Shown: positions 23,124 to 32,744, counted from the first letter of the stretch. The stretch: DNA of 64,000 nt from Thermodesulfobium narugense DSM 14796 (GCF_000212395.1 NC_015499.1:1075001-1139000), one strand, 5' to 3'. Notes: generated from the letters alone by a model not told the origin. Program-made: numbers and translations.

Positions 23124-25400
23124 TTATCTAACTACCAATCTATGAATAGAATATTTGTTAATATCATACTCTACTCTATTTCTAAATTCTTCTTTCTTGC
23201 CCTTATTCCACATCCTTACAGGTCTATAATACCCTACTACCCTTGAATATACTTCTGTTTCTTGATTGCACTTTGGACACGTAAAGTGTTCTCCCGCAAT
23301 ATATCCATGAGATGGACATATAGAAAAAGTAGGCGTAAGCGTAAGGTAGGGGAAGGAATAATTTTCAAATGCCTTTTTTATAAACTGTTTCGCAGCCTCA
23401 GGAGTAGGAGATTCTGGCAAAAAAGCATGAATAACTGTGCCGCCTGTATAAAGCTTTTGTAGTTCTTCCTGATGATCCATTACCTCAAATGGATCTTCTG
23501 TATAATTTACAGGCAAATGAGTTGAATTCGTATAATATGGTTCGCTTTCTCCAGATGTAATAATATCTGGATATCTCTTTTTGTCGTGTCTTGCAAGTCT
23601 ATAAGACGTTCCTTCTGCAGGAGTAGCTTCTAAGTTATATAAATTACCAGTTTCTTCTTGATAACTAGCCAATTTTTCTCTCATATGCTTTAGAACTTTG
23701 ACAGCAAAACTTTTCCCCTTTTCGGTAGCAATAGATGTTCCCAAAAAATTTAAGCAAGCTTCGTTCATCCCTACAAGACCAATTGTAGAAAAGTGATTGG
23801 AAAATGATCCTAAATATCTTTTAGTATAAGGCAACAAACCATTTTTAAGATTTCTTTCTACTACCTTTCTCTTTATTTCAAGAGAAGTTTTAGCAAGGTT
23901 CATAATCTTGTCAAGCCTTGCAAAAAATTCGCTTTCGCTCTTAGAAAGATATCCAATCCTTGGCAAATTGATAGTTACTACACCAATTGATCCAGTTTTA
24001 TCTCCAGATCCAAAAAGCCCACCACACCTTTTTCTGAGCTCTTTTAGATCTAATTGTAGTCTGCAACACATGCTTCTGATATCAGAAGGTTTAAGATCAG
24101 AGTTTATAAAATTCTGAAAGTATGGAACACCATATTTTGCTGTCAAATCAAACAAAAGATCAGTATTTTCGCTTTCCCATGGAAAATTGCTAGTAATGTT
24201 GTATGTAGGAATTGGGAATGAAAATATTCTACCATCGTAATCGCCTTCCAGCATTACTTCTATATATGCTCTATTTATCATGTCCATTTCTTTCTGATAA
24301 TCGCCGTAAGTACCATATTCAGGGCATTCTTTCCCCCCTATTATAACAGGTCTGTCCTTCATGTCTTCAGGAACAGTCCAGTCAAAAGTAAAGTTAATAA
24401 AAGGAGGTTGAGACCCCCATCTAGAAGGCACGTTCATTGCAAAAACCATTTGCTGAATTATCTGCTTTACATTTTTATAATCCAAACCATCAGCCCTTAC
24501 AAATGGTGCAAGAAAGGTATCCACAGAATTAAAGGCCTGTGCGCCTGCAAATTCCATCTGCATTGTGCCAAGAAAATTAACCATTTGTCCAGTAAGAGCT
24601 GAAAGGTGTTTTGCTGGACCTGCTGCAACTTTGCCAGGGACACCACCAAAACCTTCTCTTAGAAGATCTTCCAAAGACCATCCTGCGCAATAAGCTGTAA
24701 TACCATAAGACAAATCGTGAATATGCATATCTGCGTTTACATGAGCATCTTTTACCTCATCCGGATAAATACGATTCAAAGTATAGTGTGCCATGACAGA
24801 TCCTGCTGCGTGAAGAACTAACCCTGGATACGAGTATGTAGTATTAGAGTTCTCATTTGTTCTCCAATCTTCCTGGTGAAGATAATCTTGAATTATGTGT
24901 TCTATATCTACAGCACAAGAAAGATTTTCCCTAGCTTCTTGTCTCTTTCTTCTATAAAGAATATAAGCCTTTGCAACTTTTGCAAAACCATTCTCTATCA
25001 AAACCTCTTCAACAACGTCTTGAATCCTTTCTATATCTACTACTTCTTGTTCTTTATATTGACGATAGAGCTTCTTAGAAACTCTGGCGGCTAATTCTTT
25101 TTCTGCTCCCAGGTGTTCTCCAACAGCTTTAAAAGCTTTCGCTATTGCCCTTTCAATTCTAAAAATATCAAAAGGAACAACTCTGCCATCTCTTTTCTTT
25201 ACATATTCAGGAGAAAATATCACAGTTTCATCAGAATTGTTATTTATATCTTTTTTCGAACCTTCTTCGTAAATTTCATGAGTAATAAATCTCTTTCCAC
25301 AAGAAAGACATTCCCTCTTCCTTCTTATAACCCCACTTTCTTCTACAAATCGAGTGTCTATAACTTTAGATTCGTTTGAATCACAATATGGACATTTCAT
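23124..25400 (-). CDS. nrdD: Anaerobic ribonucleoside-triphosphate reductase with N-terminal NrdR-type zinc ribbon
   Basis: This class III ribonucleotide reductase makes dNTPs without oxygen. Residues 1-45 are an NrdR zinc ribbon (C3, C6, C31, C34, with the diagnostic IRRKRECLSCGKRF), residues about 63-155 an ATP-cone (VKKRDGRVVPFD...RIQDVVEEVL), and the rest the catalytic NrdD domain. A C-terminal zinc site (CPSHGY ... FTCPKC) and the glycyl radical motif RVVGYYRPV (Gly723) are present; the usual RVCGY/RVTGY is RVVGY here. NrdD commonly has an ATP-cone, but a complete NrdR-like ribbon in front is unusual. The upstream region carries two NrdR-box palindromes, so it may be self-regulating. Confidence 0.93.
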   Translation of the reverse strand: MKCPYCDSNESKVIDTRFVEESGVIRRKRECLSCGKRFITHEIYEEGSKKDINNNSDETVIFSPEYVKKRDGRVVPFDIFRIERAIAKAFKAVGEHLGAEKELAARVSKKLYRQYKEQEVVDIERIQDVVEEVLIENGFAKVAKAYILYRRKRQEARENLSCAVDIEHIIQDYLHQEDWRTNENSNTTYSYPGLVLHAAGSVMAHYTLNRIYPDEVKDAHVNADMHIHDLSYGITAYCAGWSLEDLLREGFGGVPGKVAAGPAKHLSALTGQMVNFLGTMQMEFAGAQAFNSVDTFLAPFVRADGLDYKNVKQIIQQMVFAMNVPSRWGSQPPFINFTFDWTVPEDMKDRPVIIGGKECPEYGTYGDYQKEMDMINRAYIEVMLEGDYDGRIFSFPIPTYNITSNFPWESENTDLLFDLTAKYGVPYFQNFINSDLKPSDIRSMCCRLQLDLKELRKRCGGLFGSGDKTGSIGVVTINLPRIGYLSKSESEFFARLDKIMNLAKTSLEIKRKVVERNLKNGLLPYTKRYLGSFSNHFSTIGLVGMNEACLNFLGTSIATEKGKSFAVKVLKHMREKLASYQEETGNLYNLEATPAEGTSYRLARHDKKRYPDIITSGESEPYYTNSTHLPVNYTEDPFEVMDHQEELQKLYTGGTVIHAFLPESPTPEAAKQFIKKAFENYSFPYLTLTPTFSICPSHGYIAGEHFTCPKCNQETEVYSRVVGYYRPVRMWNKGKKEEFRNRVEYDINKYSIHRLVVR

Positions 25401-25442
25401 CTTTTAACCCCTTCTTTCTTAATTTTAAAAATAAGCACAATT

Positions 25443-25481
25443 AACTATATATAGTTTTACACACTATATATAGTTTGTCAA
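25443..25481 (-). promoter_or_regulatory. Two NrdR boxes overlapping the nrdDG promoter
   Basis: The palindrome ACTATATATAGT occurs at 25444-25455 and 25463-25474, each flanked to give a near-16-bp NrdR-box consensus (ACACTATATATAGTGT-like). On the minus strand a TTGACA -35 (25481-25476) directly abuts the second box. The boxes fill the spacer and -10 region (TAAAAC-like), so a bound repressor would block RNA polymerase. The 19-bp centre-to-centre spacing is shorter than the roughly three helical turns I recall for other NrdR operators. Confidence 0.85.
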
Positions 25482-25678
25482 CATATTTTTTCTTCAAAAT
25501 TTCTACTTATACTTTCTGAAATATATAAAGCATTTTTATATAACTGCAATAAGTTATATTAATTACAAAAAAATTACCTTTTTACAAAATTTCTAATATA
25601 ATAAAATCATGCGTTTATTAATTTGACTATTACTATGGAGTATAAAGAAATACCAAATAAACAAGTGGAGGTTTTTAA

Positions 25679-26848
25679 ATGTGGACTGAAAGAATGGCAA
25701 AAAGAACAAATTTATTTGAAAGTTCTGTCGTAAGAGAACTATTAAAGCTTACAGCCAAGAAGGATTTAATATCCTTTGCAGGCGGTTTGCCTGGTCCAGA
25801 AACATTTCCTGTTGAAGAATTTAGAGAAGCATCAAACAAAGTTCTTAAAGATAACGGAATACAAGCCTTGCAGTATACCATTACCGAAGGATATCCTCCT
25901 CTAAGAGAATTTTTAGCCTCATATCTTTCAAAAAAGGGCATAAAATGTAGTGTAAAAAATATACTTCTTACCAACGGATCTCAGCAGGCACTTGACCTAA
26001 TAGCAAAGGTAATGTGCGATCCTGGTGATTATATACTTTTAGAAGAACCGTCATATCTTGGAGCAATACAGGCATTTACAGCTTATGAAACAAAATTTGC
26101 TACCATACCAATAGATAAAAATGGCACATTAACAAATTTGCTAGAAGAAAAGATAAACAAATACAACCCAAAATTTGTTTATCTTTTACCAAACTTTCAC
26201 AACCCAGCAGGGGTCACGCTGTCACTTGATAGAAGAAAAGAAGTGATAGAGGTTGCTAATAAAACAGGCGCTTTAATAATTGAAGACGATCCTTATGGCG
26301 ATTTGAGATATACAGGAGAAAGCCTTAGTCCAATAAAATCATTTGATACAAACGAAAACGTCATTTATTTAGGGACATTTTCAAAAATTTTATCTCCTGG
26401 CGTAAGAATTGGTTGGATAGTAGCACCAGATAGTATAATGATAAAGTTAGTTGAGGCAAAGCAAGGTACAGATCTTTGTTCAAGTCCTTTTATTCACATG
26501 GTAGTTTATGAGTTGTGTAGAAACAACATTCTTGAAACCCAGATCCCAAAAATTAAGAAGATTTATGGCGAAAGATGTAAATTGATGTTAGATGCTATAG
26601 CAAAATATTTTCCAGAGGGATCTGATTGGACTAAACCTGAGGGCGGCCTTTTTATCTGGGCACAATTGCAGGAAAAGTACAATACTAAAGAATTATTTAC
26701 CAAAGCTATTGAAAAAAACGTAGCATATGTTCCAGGATTTTGTTTCTATGCTAATGGAGGCGGAGAAAGCACGATGAGATTGAACTTTTCTAACGCTCAA
26801 AACGATATGATAGAAGTCGGAATTAAGAGATTATCGGAAATTTTCTAA
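25679..26848 (+). CDS. PLP-dependent class I aminotransferase (LysN/2-aminoadipate aminotransferase-like)
   Basis: This 389-residue fold-type I aminotransferase has the pyridoxal Lys at 236 in GTFSKILSPGVRIGW, the aspartate in EDDPYGDLRY, and the FHNPAGVTLS loop. The N-terminus (ISFAGGLPGPETFPVEEF ... QYTITEGYPPLREFL) is typical of the MocR-like/LysN group. It lacks an attached GntR DNA-binding domain, so it is an enzyme. Substrates may be 2-aminoadipate, aromatic or branched-chain amino acids; this cannot be told apart by eye. GGAGG precedes the ATG by seven bases. Confidence 0.85.
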   Translation: MWTERMAKRTNLFESSVVRELLKLTAKKDLISFAGGLPGPETFPVEEFREASNKVLKDNGIQALQYTITEGYPPLREFLASYLSKKGIKCSVKNILLTNGSQQALDLIAKVMCDPGDYILLEEPSYLGAIQAFTAYETKFATIPIDKNGTLTNLLEEKINKYNPKFVYLLPNFHNPAGVTLSLDRRKEVIEVANKTGALIIEDDPYGDLRYTGESLSPIKSFDTNENVIYLGTFSKILSPGVRIGWIVAPDSIMIKLVEAKQGTDLCSSPFIHMVVYELCRNNILETQIPKIKKIYGERCKLMLDAIAKYFPEGSDWTKPEGGLFIWAQLQEKYNTKELFTKAIEKNVAYVPGFCFYANGGGESTMRLNFSNAQNDMIEVGIKRLSEIF

Positions 26849-26870
26849 TTTAAATTTTAAAGATAACAAA

Positions 26871-26909
26871 ACACACCCTCAAAGAGGATAAGAAGAGGGT
26901 GTGTTTTTT
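26871..26909. terminator. Bidirectional Rho-independent terminator
   Basis: ACACACCCTC (26871-26880) pairs with GAGGGTGTGT (26895-26904), followed by a T run to 26909. It separates the convergent aminotransferase genes. Confidence 0.9.
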
Positions 26910-26928
26910 ATTTATTATTTATTTATAA

Positions 26929-28119
26929 TTATTTTAAAGCTAATTCAAGTATATTTAAGCCTTTTTCAAATTCCTCATTTGAAATAATCAAAGGTGGAGC
27001 AATTCTTAAAGTATTAGTCCCTAACATATTAACAAGTAGTCCCAATTCAAATGCTCTATTGAAAACTTCTTCAGTCTTCTTTACCGGATCAATTCCCCAA
27101 AGAAGACCCATACCCCTATAATCTTTTAATAATCCCTCTTTCAACCATTTATCAAAAACTTCATCAGCCAACTTTCCTAATTTTGCTACATGTTCAACAA
27201 TTTTATCTCTCTCTATAATCTCAAAAACCTTTAGGCCTACAGAGCAGATCAAAGGAGATCCACCAAAAGTAGTGGCGTGTTGTCCATGCTTCAAATGCGA
27301 CGCCACACTATCCTTCGCTAATACTGCACCTATAGGAACACCTGTTCCCAATCCCTTTGCAAGACTTACAATGTCAGGTGTTATCTCATAGTGTTCATAA
27401 CAAAACATCTTCCCAGTTCTAGCTATACCTGCTTGTACTTCATCTAAGATAAGCAAAATATCTCTTTGATCACATATTTCTCTGACTCTCTTCAAGAATT
27501 TTTTCGGTAAAACGAAAACTCCCATACCCTCAACTGGCATAGTTTCCATTATTATAGCCGCTAAATTCTCTTCATTTTCTAATATATCTAAAAACTTATC
27601 CAAGTCGTTCATAGGGCCAAATACCACTCCGGGAACAAGCGGTCTAAATGGTTCTTGATATTTTTCTTGACCTGTTACAGAGAGAGCACCAAAAGTTCTA
27701 CCATGAAATGACCCTTCAAAGGCAAGAAATTTATTCTTTTCAGGATTGCCTTTGGAAAAGTGATAAGCTCTAGCTATTTTCAGAGCACCTTCATTTGCTT
27801 CTGCTCCGGAATTACAAAAAAATACCTTCCCCAAGCCGGAAATGTCTACTAACTTCTTTGCAAGAAGAATCTGATTTGGGTGATAGAATAAATTGCTCGC
27901 ATGAATCAAAGTATGAGCTTGTTTATGGAGAATCTCTGCAATTTCTGGATGGGAGTGACCAAGTGAACATACTGATATACCACCAATAAAATCAAGATAT
28001 TTCCTATCCTCAATATCTTTTAGATATACTCCCTCACCGCTTGCTAAAACTACAGGATATCTTTTATAAGTTTGCAAATGAACCATGTGTTCCAGTTCTA
28101 TCCACTCTTCAGCTTTCAT
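26929..28119 (-). CDS. argD: Acetylornithine aminotransferase family (class III)
   Basis: This 396-residue class III PLP aminotransferase shows FFCNSGAEANEGALKIAR, FEGSFHGRTFGALSVTGQ, LILDEVQAGIARTG and the Lys-containing SLAKGLGTGVPIGAVLA near residue 240, all matching ArgD. It would convert N-acetylglutamate semialdehyde to acetylornithine, and in many bacteria also N-succinyl-diaminopimelate or acetyl-lysine intermediates. No other arg genes are adjacent. AGGGGTG precedes the ATG. Confidence 0.85.
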   Translation of the reverse strand: MKAEEWIELEHMVHLQTYKRYPVVLASGEGVYLKDIEDRKYLDFIGGISVCSLGHSHPEIAEILHKQAHTLIHASNLFYHPNQILLAKKLVDISGLGKVFFCNSGAEANEGALKIARAYHFSKGNPEKNKFLAFEGSFHGRTFGALSVTGQEKYQEPFRPLVPGVVFGPMNDLDKFLDILENEENLAAIIMETMPVEGMGVFVLPKKFLKRVREICDQRDILLILDEVQAGIARTGKMFCYEHYEITPDIVSLAKGLGTGVPIGAVLAKDSVASHLKHGQHATTFGGSPLICSVGLKVFEIIERDKIVEHVAKLGKLADEVFDKWLKEGLLKDYRGMGLLWGIDPVKKTEEVFNRAFELGLLVNMLGTNTLRIAPPLIISNEEFEKGLNILELALK

Positions 28120-28258
28120 AATACACCCCTTTGACTATTTGATTAAATAATTATACAACAATGCAAAATGTTACTTTTGAATTAATACAATTAAATTTGT
28201 AGTAAAATAATAACAGTTATTTACAAAACGTATATAAGTATTTTTTTAGGAGGGCGCT

Positions 28259-28528
28259 ATGTGTCTAGCTGTTCCAATGAAAGTCAAATCGATTGAAAAC
28301 GACATGGCCACTGTCGACTATATGGGGACAGAAACCAAAGCTTGTACAGCTTTTTTGCCAGAAGTTAAAGTGGGAGATTACGTACTGGTACATGCAGGTT
28401 TTGCAATGGAAGTTCTTGATGAAGAATCAGCACTTGAAGCCTTAAAATTATGGAAAGAACTTGAAGAGTTATCTTTTGAAAAAAAAGAACCAAAATTAGT
28501 CGAGGAAAAAAGCATTGAATTGGCTTGA
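28259..28528 (+). CDS. hypC: Hydrogenase maturation chaperone HypC
   Basis: This small 89-residue chaperone has the essential N-terminal MCLAVPMKV, whose Cys2 binds the Fe(CN)2CO unit with HypD, and the HAGFAMEVLDEESA helix. It carries a slightly extended acidic/basic tail. AGGAGGGC precedes the ATG. Its 3' end overlaps the hypD TTG start by 14 bases. The first gene of hypCDE, it must serve a genuine [NiFe]-hydrogenase outside the window, since the complex at 2.5-9.1 kb lacks nickel ligands. Confidence 0.95.
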   Translation: MCLAVPMKVKSIENDMATVDYMGTETKACTAFLPEVKVGDYVLVHAGFAMEVLDEESALEALKLWKELEELSFEKKEPKLVEEKSIELA

Positions 28529-29594
28529 TGAATTTAAGTCTCCAGAAATATCGCAAAAAATACTCGCCCAAATAAAAGAATTTGATTTTCCATATACTTT
28601 TATGGAAGTTTGCGGAACACATACAGTAAGCATCTTAAGATCAGGAATTAGGTCTCTTCTTCCAAAAAACATCAAACACATCTCAGGGCCGGGCTGCCCA
28701 GTTTGCGTAACGTCACAAGGTGATTGTGACCTTGCTATTTTAGCAGCTTCGATCCCAAATATCTGTATAACAACTTTTGGCGATATGCTAAAAGTCCCTG
28801 GCTCAAAGTCAAACTTGGCCCAGGCAAGATCTGAAGGCAAGCACGTTGAGGTCGTTTATGGACCTTTAGACGCTTTGAAATATGCTGCCGACCACCCTGA
28901 AACTGAGGTAATTTTCCTGGGAATAGGCTTTGAAACAACAGCTCCAACAGTAGCAGCCACCATAAAAAAGGCAAAAGAGCAAAATATACATAATTTTAGC
29001 GTACTATCATTTCACAAAATTGTACCTCCAGCACTAGATGCCCTTTTATCTACCAATCCAAAAATCGACGGCTTTATTTATCCCGGTCACGTAAGTACCG
29101 TAATTGGAACTAAACCTTATAAGGATGTCTTGAGAAAATTTAATAAGGGTGGAGTAATAGCCGGGTTTGAACCAGTTGACATACTTTCTGCTATATTAGA
29201 ACTCCTAAAAATGCAAAAAGACAATCAACCAAAGGTGGTAAATAACTACCATAGAGCAGTAAAAGACGAGGGAAATATTAATGCTATGAACTTTATAAAC
29301 GAAGTATTTGTTACCGAAGACGCTGAGTGGAGAGGTATGGGAACTATACCGAATAGTGGACTGGGACTTAGAGGTGAATATAAAAAGTTTTGTGCCAAAA
29401 CAAAATTTGGTCTTAAAAGTAAAAAAAGTCCAGATCCTCCAGGCTGCAGATGTGGGGAAGTTCTGCAGGGATTAATAGAACCATATGAATGCCCTCTGTT
29501 TGGGAAAGTCTGCACCCCTATAAAACCAGTAGGTCCATGCATGGTGTCTACTGAAGGATCATGTGCTGCTCATTACAAATATGGAAAATTATAA
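28515..29594 (+). CDS. hypD: Hydrogenase maturation protein HypD
   Basis: This [4Fe-4S] scaffold assembles Fe(CN)2CO with HypC and HypE. Key motifs are FMEVCGTHT, SGPGCPVCVT, GFETTAPT, YPGHVSTVIG and the C-terminal cysteine cluster (CRCGEVLQG, CPLFGKVCTP, CMVSTEGSC). Translation starts at TTG 28515 inside hypC, with GAGGAA eight bases upstream; no in-frame ATG exists before FMEVCG, so the TTG is required. Length 359 is normal. Confidence 0.95.
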   Translation: MNWLDEFKSPEISQKILAQIKEFDFPYTFMEVCGTHTVSILRSGIRSLLPKNIKHISGPGCPVCVTSQGDCDLAILAASIPNICITTFGDMLKVPGSKSNLAQARSEGKHVEVVYGPLDALKYAADHPETEVIFLGIGFETTAPTVAATIKKAKEQNIHNFSVLSFHKIVPPALDALLSTNPKIDGFIYPGHVSTVIGTKPYKDVLRKFNKGGVIAGFEPVDILSAILELLKMQKDNQPKVVNNYHRAVKDEGNINAMNFINEVFVTEDAEWRGMGTIPNSGLGLRGEYKKFCAKTKFGLKSKKSPDPPGCRCGEVLQGLIEPYECPLFGKVCTPIKPVGPCMVSTEGSCAAHYKYGKL

Positions 29595-29637
29595 AAAATA
29601 TCTTTTAACACTAAAACATTGATGTGGGAGGAAATTA

Positions 29638-30648
29638 ATGTCGGATATAATTACGCTTGCACACGGAGCAGGTGGAAGACTTACTTCAGAATTAATTGAA
29701 AATGTTTTCTCAATATACCTAGAAAAGCCTTTAAAGTTTGATGACGCTGCAGTTTTAGATTTTTCAGGCAAGGAAAATGAACTTACCTTCTGTACAGATG
29801 TTCATTTAGTAAAGCCGATCTTTTTCCCTGGCGGAAATCTCTCGCTACTTGCTATATATGGCACTATCAATGACCTCGTAGCTATGGGTTCAAAACCTCT
29901 TTATTTAACTCTGGGATGGATAATAGAAGAAGGAGTTGAGATTAATCTAATTAAAGAGCTTGCTAATGAAATCAAAAAAGCATCAGATGAATGTAACGTA
30001 AAAGTTGTCGCAGGAGACACAAAAGTAGTTCCAAAGGGACAGGGTGACGGAGTTTATTTAAGCGTATCTGGTGTAGGACAAAAAAAATCTTCTTTATCAA
30101 TTAACTCTAGAAACATTAAAGAAGGCGATATTTTCATTATTACAGGAACTATTGCCGATCACGGCTGTGCTATTATGCTAGCAAGAGAAGATTTTCCTCT
30201 AAAGTCAAATATAGAGAGCGACTGCGCCTGTCTGGACAAGCTTATTTTGCCCGCAGTAGAAAGATTTCAAAACGAAATACACGCAATGAGAGACCCCACA
30301 AGAGGAGGCCTTTCAACAGTTTTAAACGAGTTCGCCTCATCTTCAAATATTTGCATTGAAATAGATGAGGAAAAAGTTCCTATAAAAGATGAAATATATG
30401 GCCTTCTTGATCCCTTAGGTCTTGACCCGTTTACTATAACCTGTGAAGGGAAGATGCTCATAGCGTGTTCTCCAAATATTGGCGAAGATTTGCTAAACAT
30501 GCTAAGATCCCATCCACTTGGAAAGGACTCTAATATAATAGGCACAGCAACCAAGCAAGTACCTGGAAGAGTTATTCTTAACACAAAGATAGGCGGAAAA
30601 AGATTTTTGGATATGCCAATAGGCGAAAATTTGCCGAGAATATGCTAA
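29638..30648 (+). CDS. hypE: Hydrogenase maturation protein HypE (thiocarbamate dehydratase)
   Basis: HypE dehydrates its C-terminal thiocarbamate to thiocyanate to supply cyanide ligands. The 336-residue PurM/AIR synthase-like protein starts ITLAHGAGGR and ends in the obligatory PRIC. Further motifs are DDAAVLDFSG, GDTKVVPKGQGDG and RDPTRGGLSTVLNEFA. GGGAGGAAA precedes the ATG. Its stop codon directly abuts the stop of the convergent sucD-like gene. Confidence 0.95.
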   Translation: MSDIITLAHGAGGRLTSELIENVFSIYLEKPLKFDDAAVLDFSGKENELTFCTDVHLVKPIFFPGGNLSLLAIYGTINDLVAMGSKPLYLTLGWIIEEGVEINLIKELANEIKKASDECNVKVVAGDTKVVPKGQGDGVYLSVSGVGQKKSSLSINSRNIKEGDIFIITGTIADHGCAIMLAREDFPLKSNIESDCACLDKLILPAVERFQNEIHAMRDPTRGGLSTVLNEFASSSNICIEIDEEKVPIKDEIYGLLDPLGLDPFTITCEGKMLIACSPNIGEDLLNMLRSHPLGKDSNIIGTATKQVPGRVILNTKIGGKRFLDMPIGENLPRIC

Positions 30649-31608
30649 TTAAAATCTACCGCTAAAATCCCTTCCTTCAATTTGCGAAATATAATATTCG
30701 AATAAGTGTTGTTTTGATTCCCTTGAGGTTCTTACTACTCCCAGGGATTTTTTTGCAATGTTCAAAAGATCGTCAATACTTTCTGCAACTATCACTCCAG
30801 CAGATCTAAACGCTTCAATCTTACTCTGGACACTACCCATCTTTCCATAAACAATTGCACCGGCATGTCCCATTCTTTTGCCTTCAGGCGCACTTGCACC
30901 AGAAATGAAGGCAACAACAGGTTTTGTCATTTCTCTAATAAATTCACATGCATCTTCTTCATCAGTACCACCAATTTCTCCAATCAAAAATACTAATTCT
31001 GTCTGGGAATCTCTTTCAAAAAGCATAAGTACATCTTTAAATGTAGTGCCAATAACAGGATCTCCACCAATCCCAACTACAGTGGACTGACCAATCCCAT
31101 TGGAGGTAAGTAAATATGAAATTTCATAAGTTAGCGTACCCGATCTTGACACTATCCCTACAGGGCCTGGCATAAAAGCATTTGCAGGCATAATCCCTGC
31201 TTTGCATACGCCTGGAACTATCACTCCTGGACAATTAGGGCCAATTAGTCTTATATCTTTTTTTGTTTTTAGAAAACTATATACATCAGCCATTTCATGT
31301 AAGCTTACACCTTCTGTAATACATATTATCAACTTTATTTTTGCAAATATTGCTTCAAATATAGCGTCCTGACATGCAAAGGGTGGTACAAATATTACAC
31401 TAACATTAGCACCAGTCTCTTTTACAGCTTCTTCAACAGAGTCAAATATTGGTACTTTATCTAAAAATAGAGTCCCACCTTTTTTCGGAGTAACTCCTGC
31501 TACCACTTTGCTTGGGTAATTTAACATTTGTTCTGTATGAAAAGAACCTTCTCTACCTGTAATGCCCTGCACAAGAATTTTGCTTCTTTTATCTAAAAGA
31601 ATGCTCAA
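30649..31608 (-). CDS. sucD: Succinyl-CoA synthetase alpha subunit
   Basis: This 319-residue protein has a CoA-binding Rossmann domain ([18 protein letters not shown]), the [10 protein letters not shown] motif, SRSGTLTYE and the phosphohistidine H248 in [11 protein letters not shown]. It has about 25-30 extra C-terminal residues ([27 protein letters not shown]) beyond the usual end. Partner of SucC just upstream, it catalyses ADP/GDP-linked interconversion of succinate and succinyl-CoA. Malate-CoA ligase activity is an alternative for this family, but the adjacent 2-oxoglutarate oxidoreductase favours succinyl-CoA. Confidence 0.9.
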   Translation of the reverse strand: MSILLDKRSKILVQGITGREGSFHTEQMLNYPSKVVAGVTPKKGGTLFLDKVPIFDSVEEAVKETGANVSVIFVPPFACQDAIFEAIFAKIKLIICITEGVSLHEMADVYSFLKTKKDIRLIGPNCPGVIVPGVCKAGIMPANAFMPGPVGIVSRSGTLTYEISYLLTSNGIGQSTVVGIGGDPVIGTTFKDVLMLFERDSQTELVFLIGEIGGTDEEDACEFIREMTKPVVAFISGASAPEGKRMGHAGAIVYGKMGSVQSKIEAFRSAGVIVAESIDDLLNIAKKSLGVVRTSRESKQHLFEYYISQIEGRDFSGRF

Positions 31609-31631
31609 TTTTACACCTCCAACAAAACGAT

Positions 31632-32729
31632 TTATTGATTAACTAACTCTACTATCTTTTTAGCGCCATCTCTTAAAGATGAAACTATTTCGAATCTTTC
31701 CTTAAGCATTTCTAATCCTTCTTCAGCTTTGGTTCCAGAAAGTCTTACTACTACTGGAAGATTTAATTTCTGCTCTTCTTCGAATTCTAACAAACCCTTT
31801 GCAACCTCATCAGCTCTTGTAATCCCACCAAATACGTTTATTAGGATACCTTTAAGCTTCTTTTGTTCTACTAGAAATTTTAGCGCGCTCTTAACCCTTT
31901 CGGCTTTCGCTCCGCCTCCAATATCTAAAAAGTTAGCACACTTTCCACCTGCTCTAGTTACAGAATCAATAGTAGCCAAAACTAACCCCGCACCGTTTCC
32001 TAAAATTCCAATATCACCTTCCAATGGTACAAATGAAAAGCCTAATTTTCTTGCTTCTATTTCAGATTGTTCGAGAAAGGCCTCAAATTCAGGATGTTTA
32101 TAAAGAGCATTATCATCGAACTCAACTTTTGCATCAGCACATATTACTTCCTTGTTCTTTGTAATAACAAGAGGGTTTATTTCAAGCATTACAAGGTCTT
32201 TTTCAACAAAAATTTTGTATGCACTTTTTACAAATTGATTCAATATGTTATAAAGTTCAAAATCTTTTATCAAGTTTCTTATCATAAAATCCTTTATACC
32301 AATAATTGGGTCAACTTTCACTTTATTAATTGCATCAGGTTTTGCTTCAGCAAGCTGCTCTATATCAACGCCGCCCTCTTTACAAAAAACCATCATATAT
32401 CTTCTCGAAGGTCTGTAAAAAATAACGCTAAAATAAAGTTCCCTATCAATGTCTATTAGTTCTTCTGCAAGAATCCTGTTAACCTTTTCGCCTTTGATTT
32501 CCATAGAAAAAAGTTTTTCAAGAGCGTTTTTTAATTCATTGGAATCCTTTACCTTTAGAACCCCCCCAGCTTTTCCCCTGCCTCCAACCTTTACTTGTGC
32601 CTTCAGAACGCATGGGAAATTTAATTTTGTAACAACTTGGTCCACATTCTCCTTGTCGATAATAACTCCCTTTGGTACGTTTAAATATTCACTTAAAATA
32701 CTTTTGGCCTGATATTCAAAAAGTCTCAT
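31632..32729 (-). CDS. sucC: Succinyl-CoA synthetase beta subunit
   Basis: This 365-residue ATP-grasp subunit has MRLFEYQAKSIL, KAQVKVGGRGKAGGV, LEINPLVITK and the C-terminal GNGAGLVLATIDSV...FLDIGGGA...INVFGGITRADEVAKG domain that contacts the alpha subunit. It is located between korC and sucD in an apparent six-gene operon korDABC-sucCD. AAGAGGTG precedes the start. Confidence 0.92.
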   Translation of the reverse strand: MRLFEYQAKSILSEYLNVPKGVIIDKENVDQVVTKLNFPCVLKAQVKVGGRGKAGGVLKVKDSNELKNALEKLFSMEIKGEKVNRILAEELIDIDRELYFSVIFYRPSRRYMMVFCKEGGVDIEQLAEAKPDAINKVKVDPIIGIKDFMIRNLIKDFELYNILNQFVKSAYKIFVEKDLVMLEINPLVITKNKEVICADAKVEFDDNALYKHPEFEAFLEQSEIEARKLGFSFVPLEGDIGILGNGAGLVLATIDSVTRAGGKCANFLDIGGGAKAERVKSALKFLVEQKKLKGILINVFGGITRADEVAKGLLEFEEEQKLNLPVVVRLSGTKAEEGLEMLKERFEIVSSLRDGAKKIVELVNQ

Positions 32730-32744
32730 GAATTCACCTCTTAT

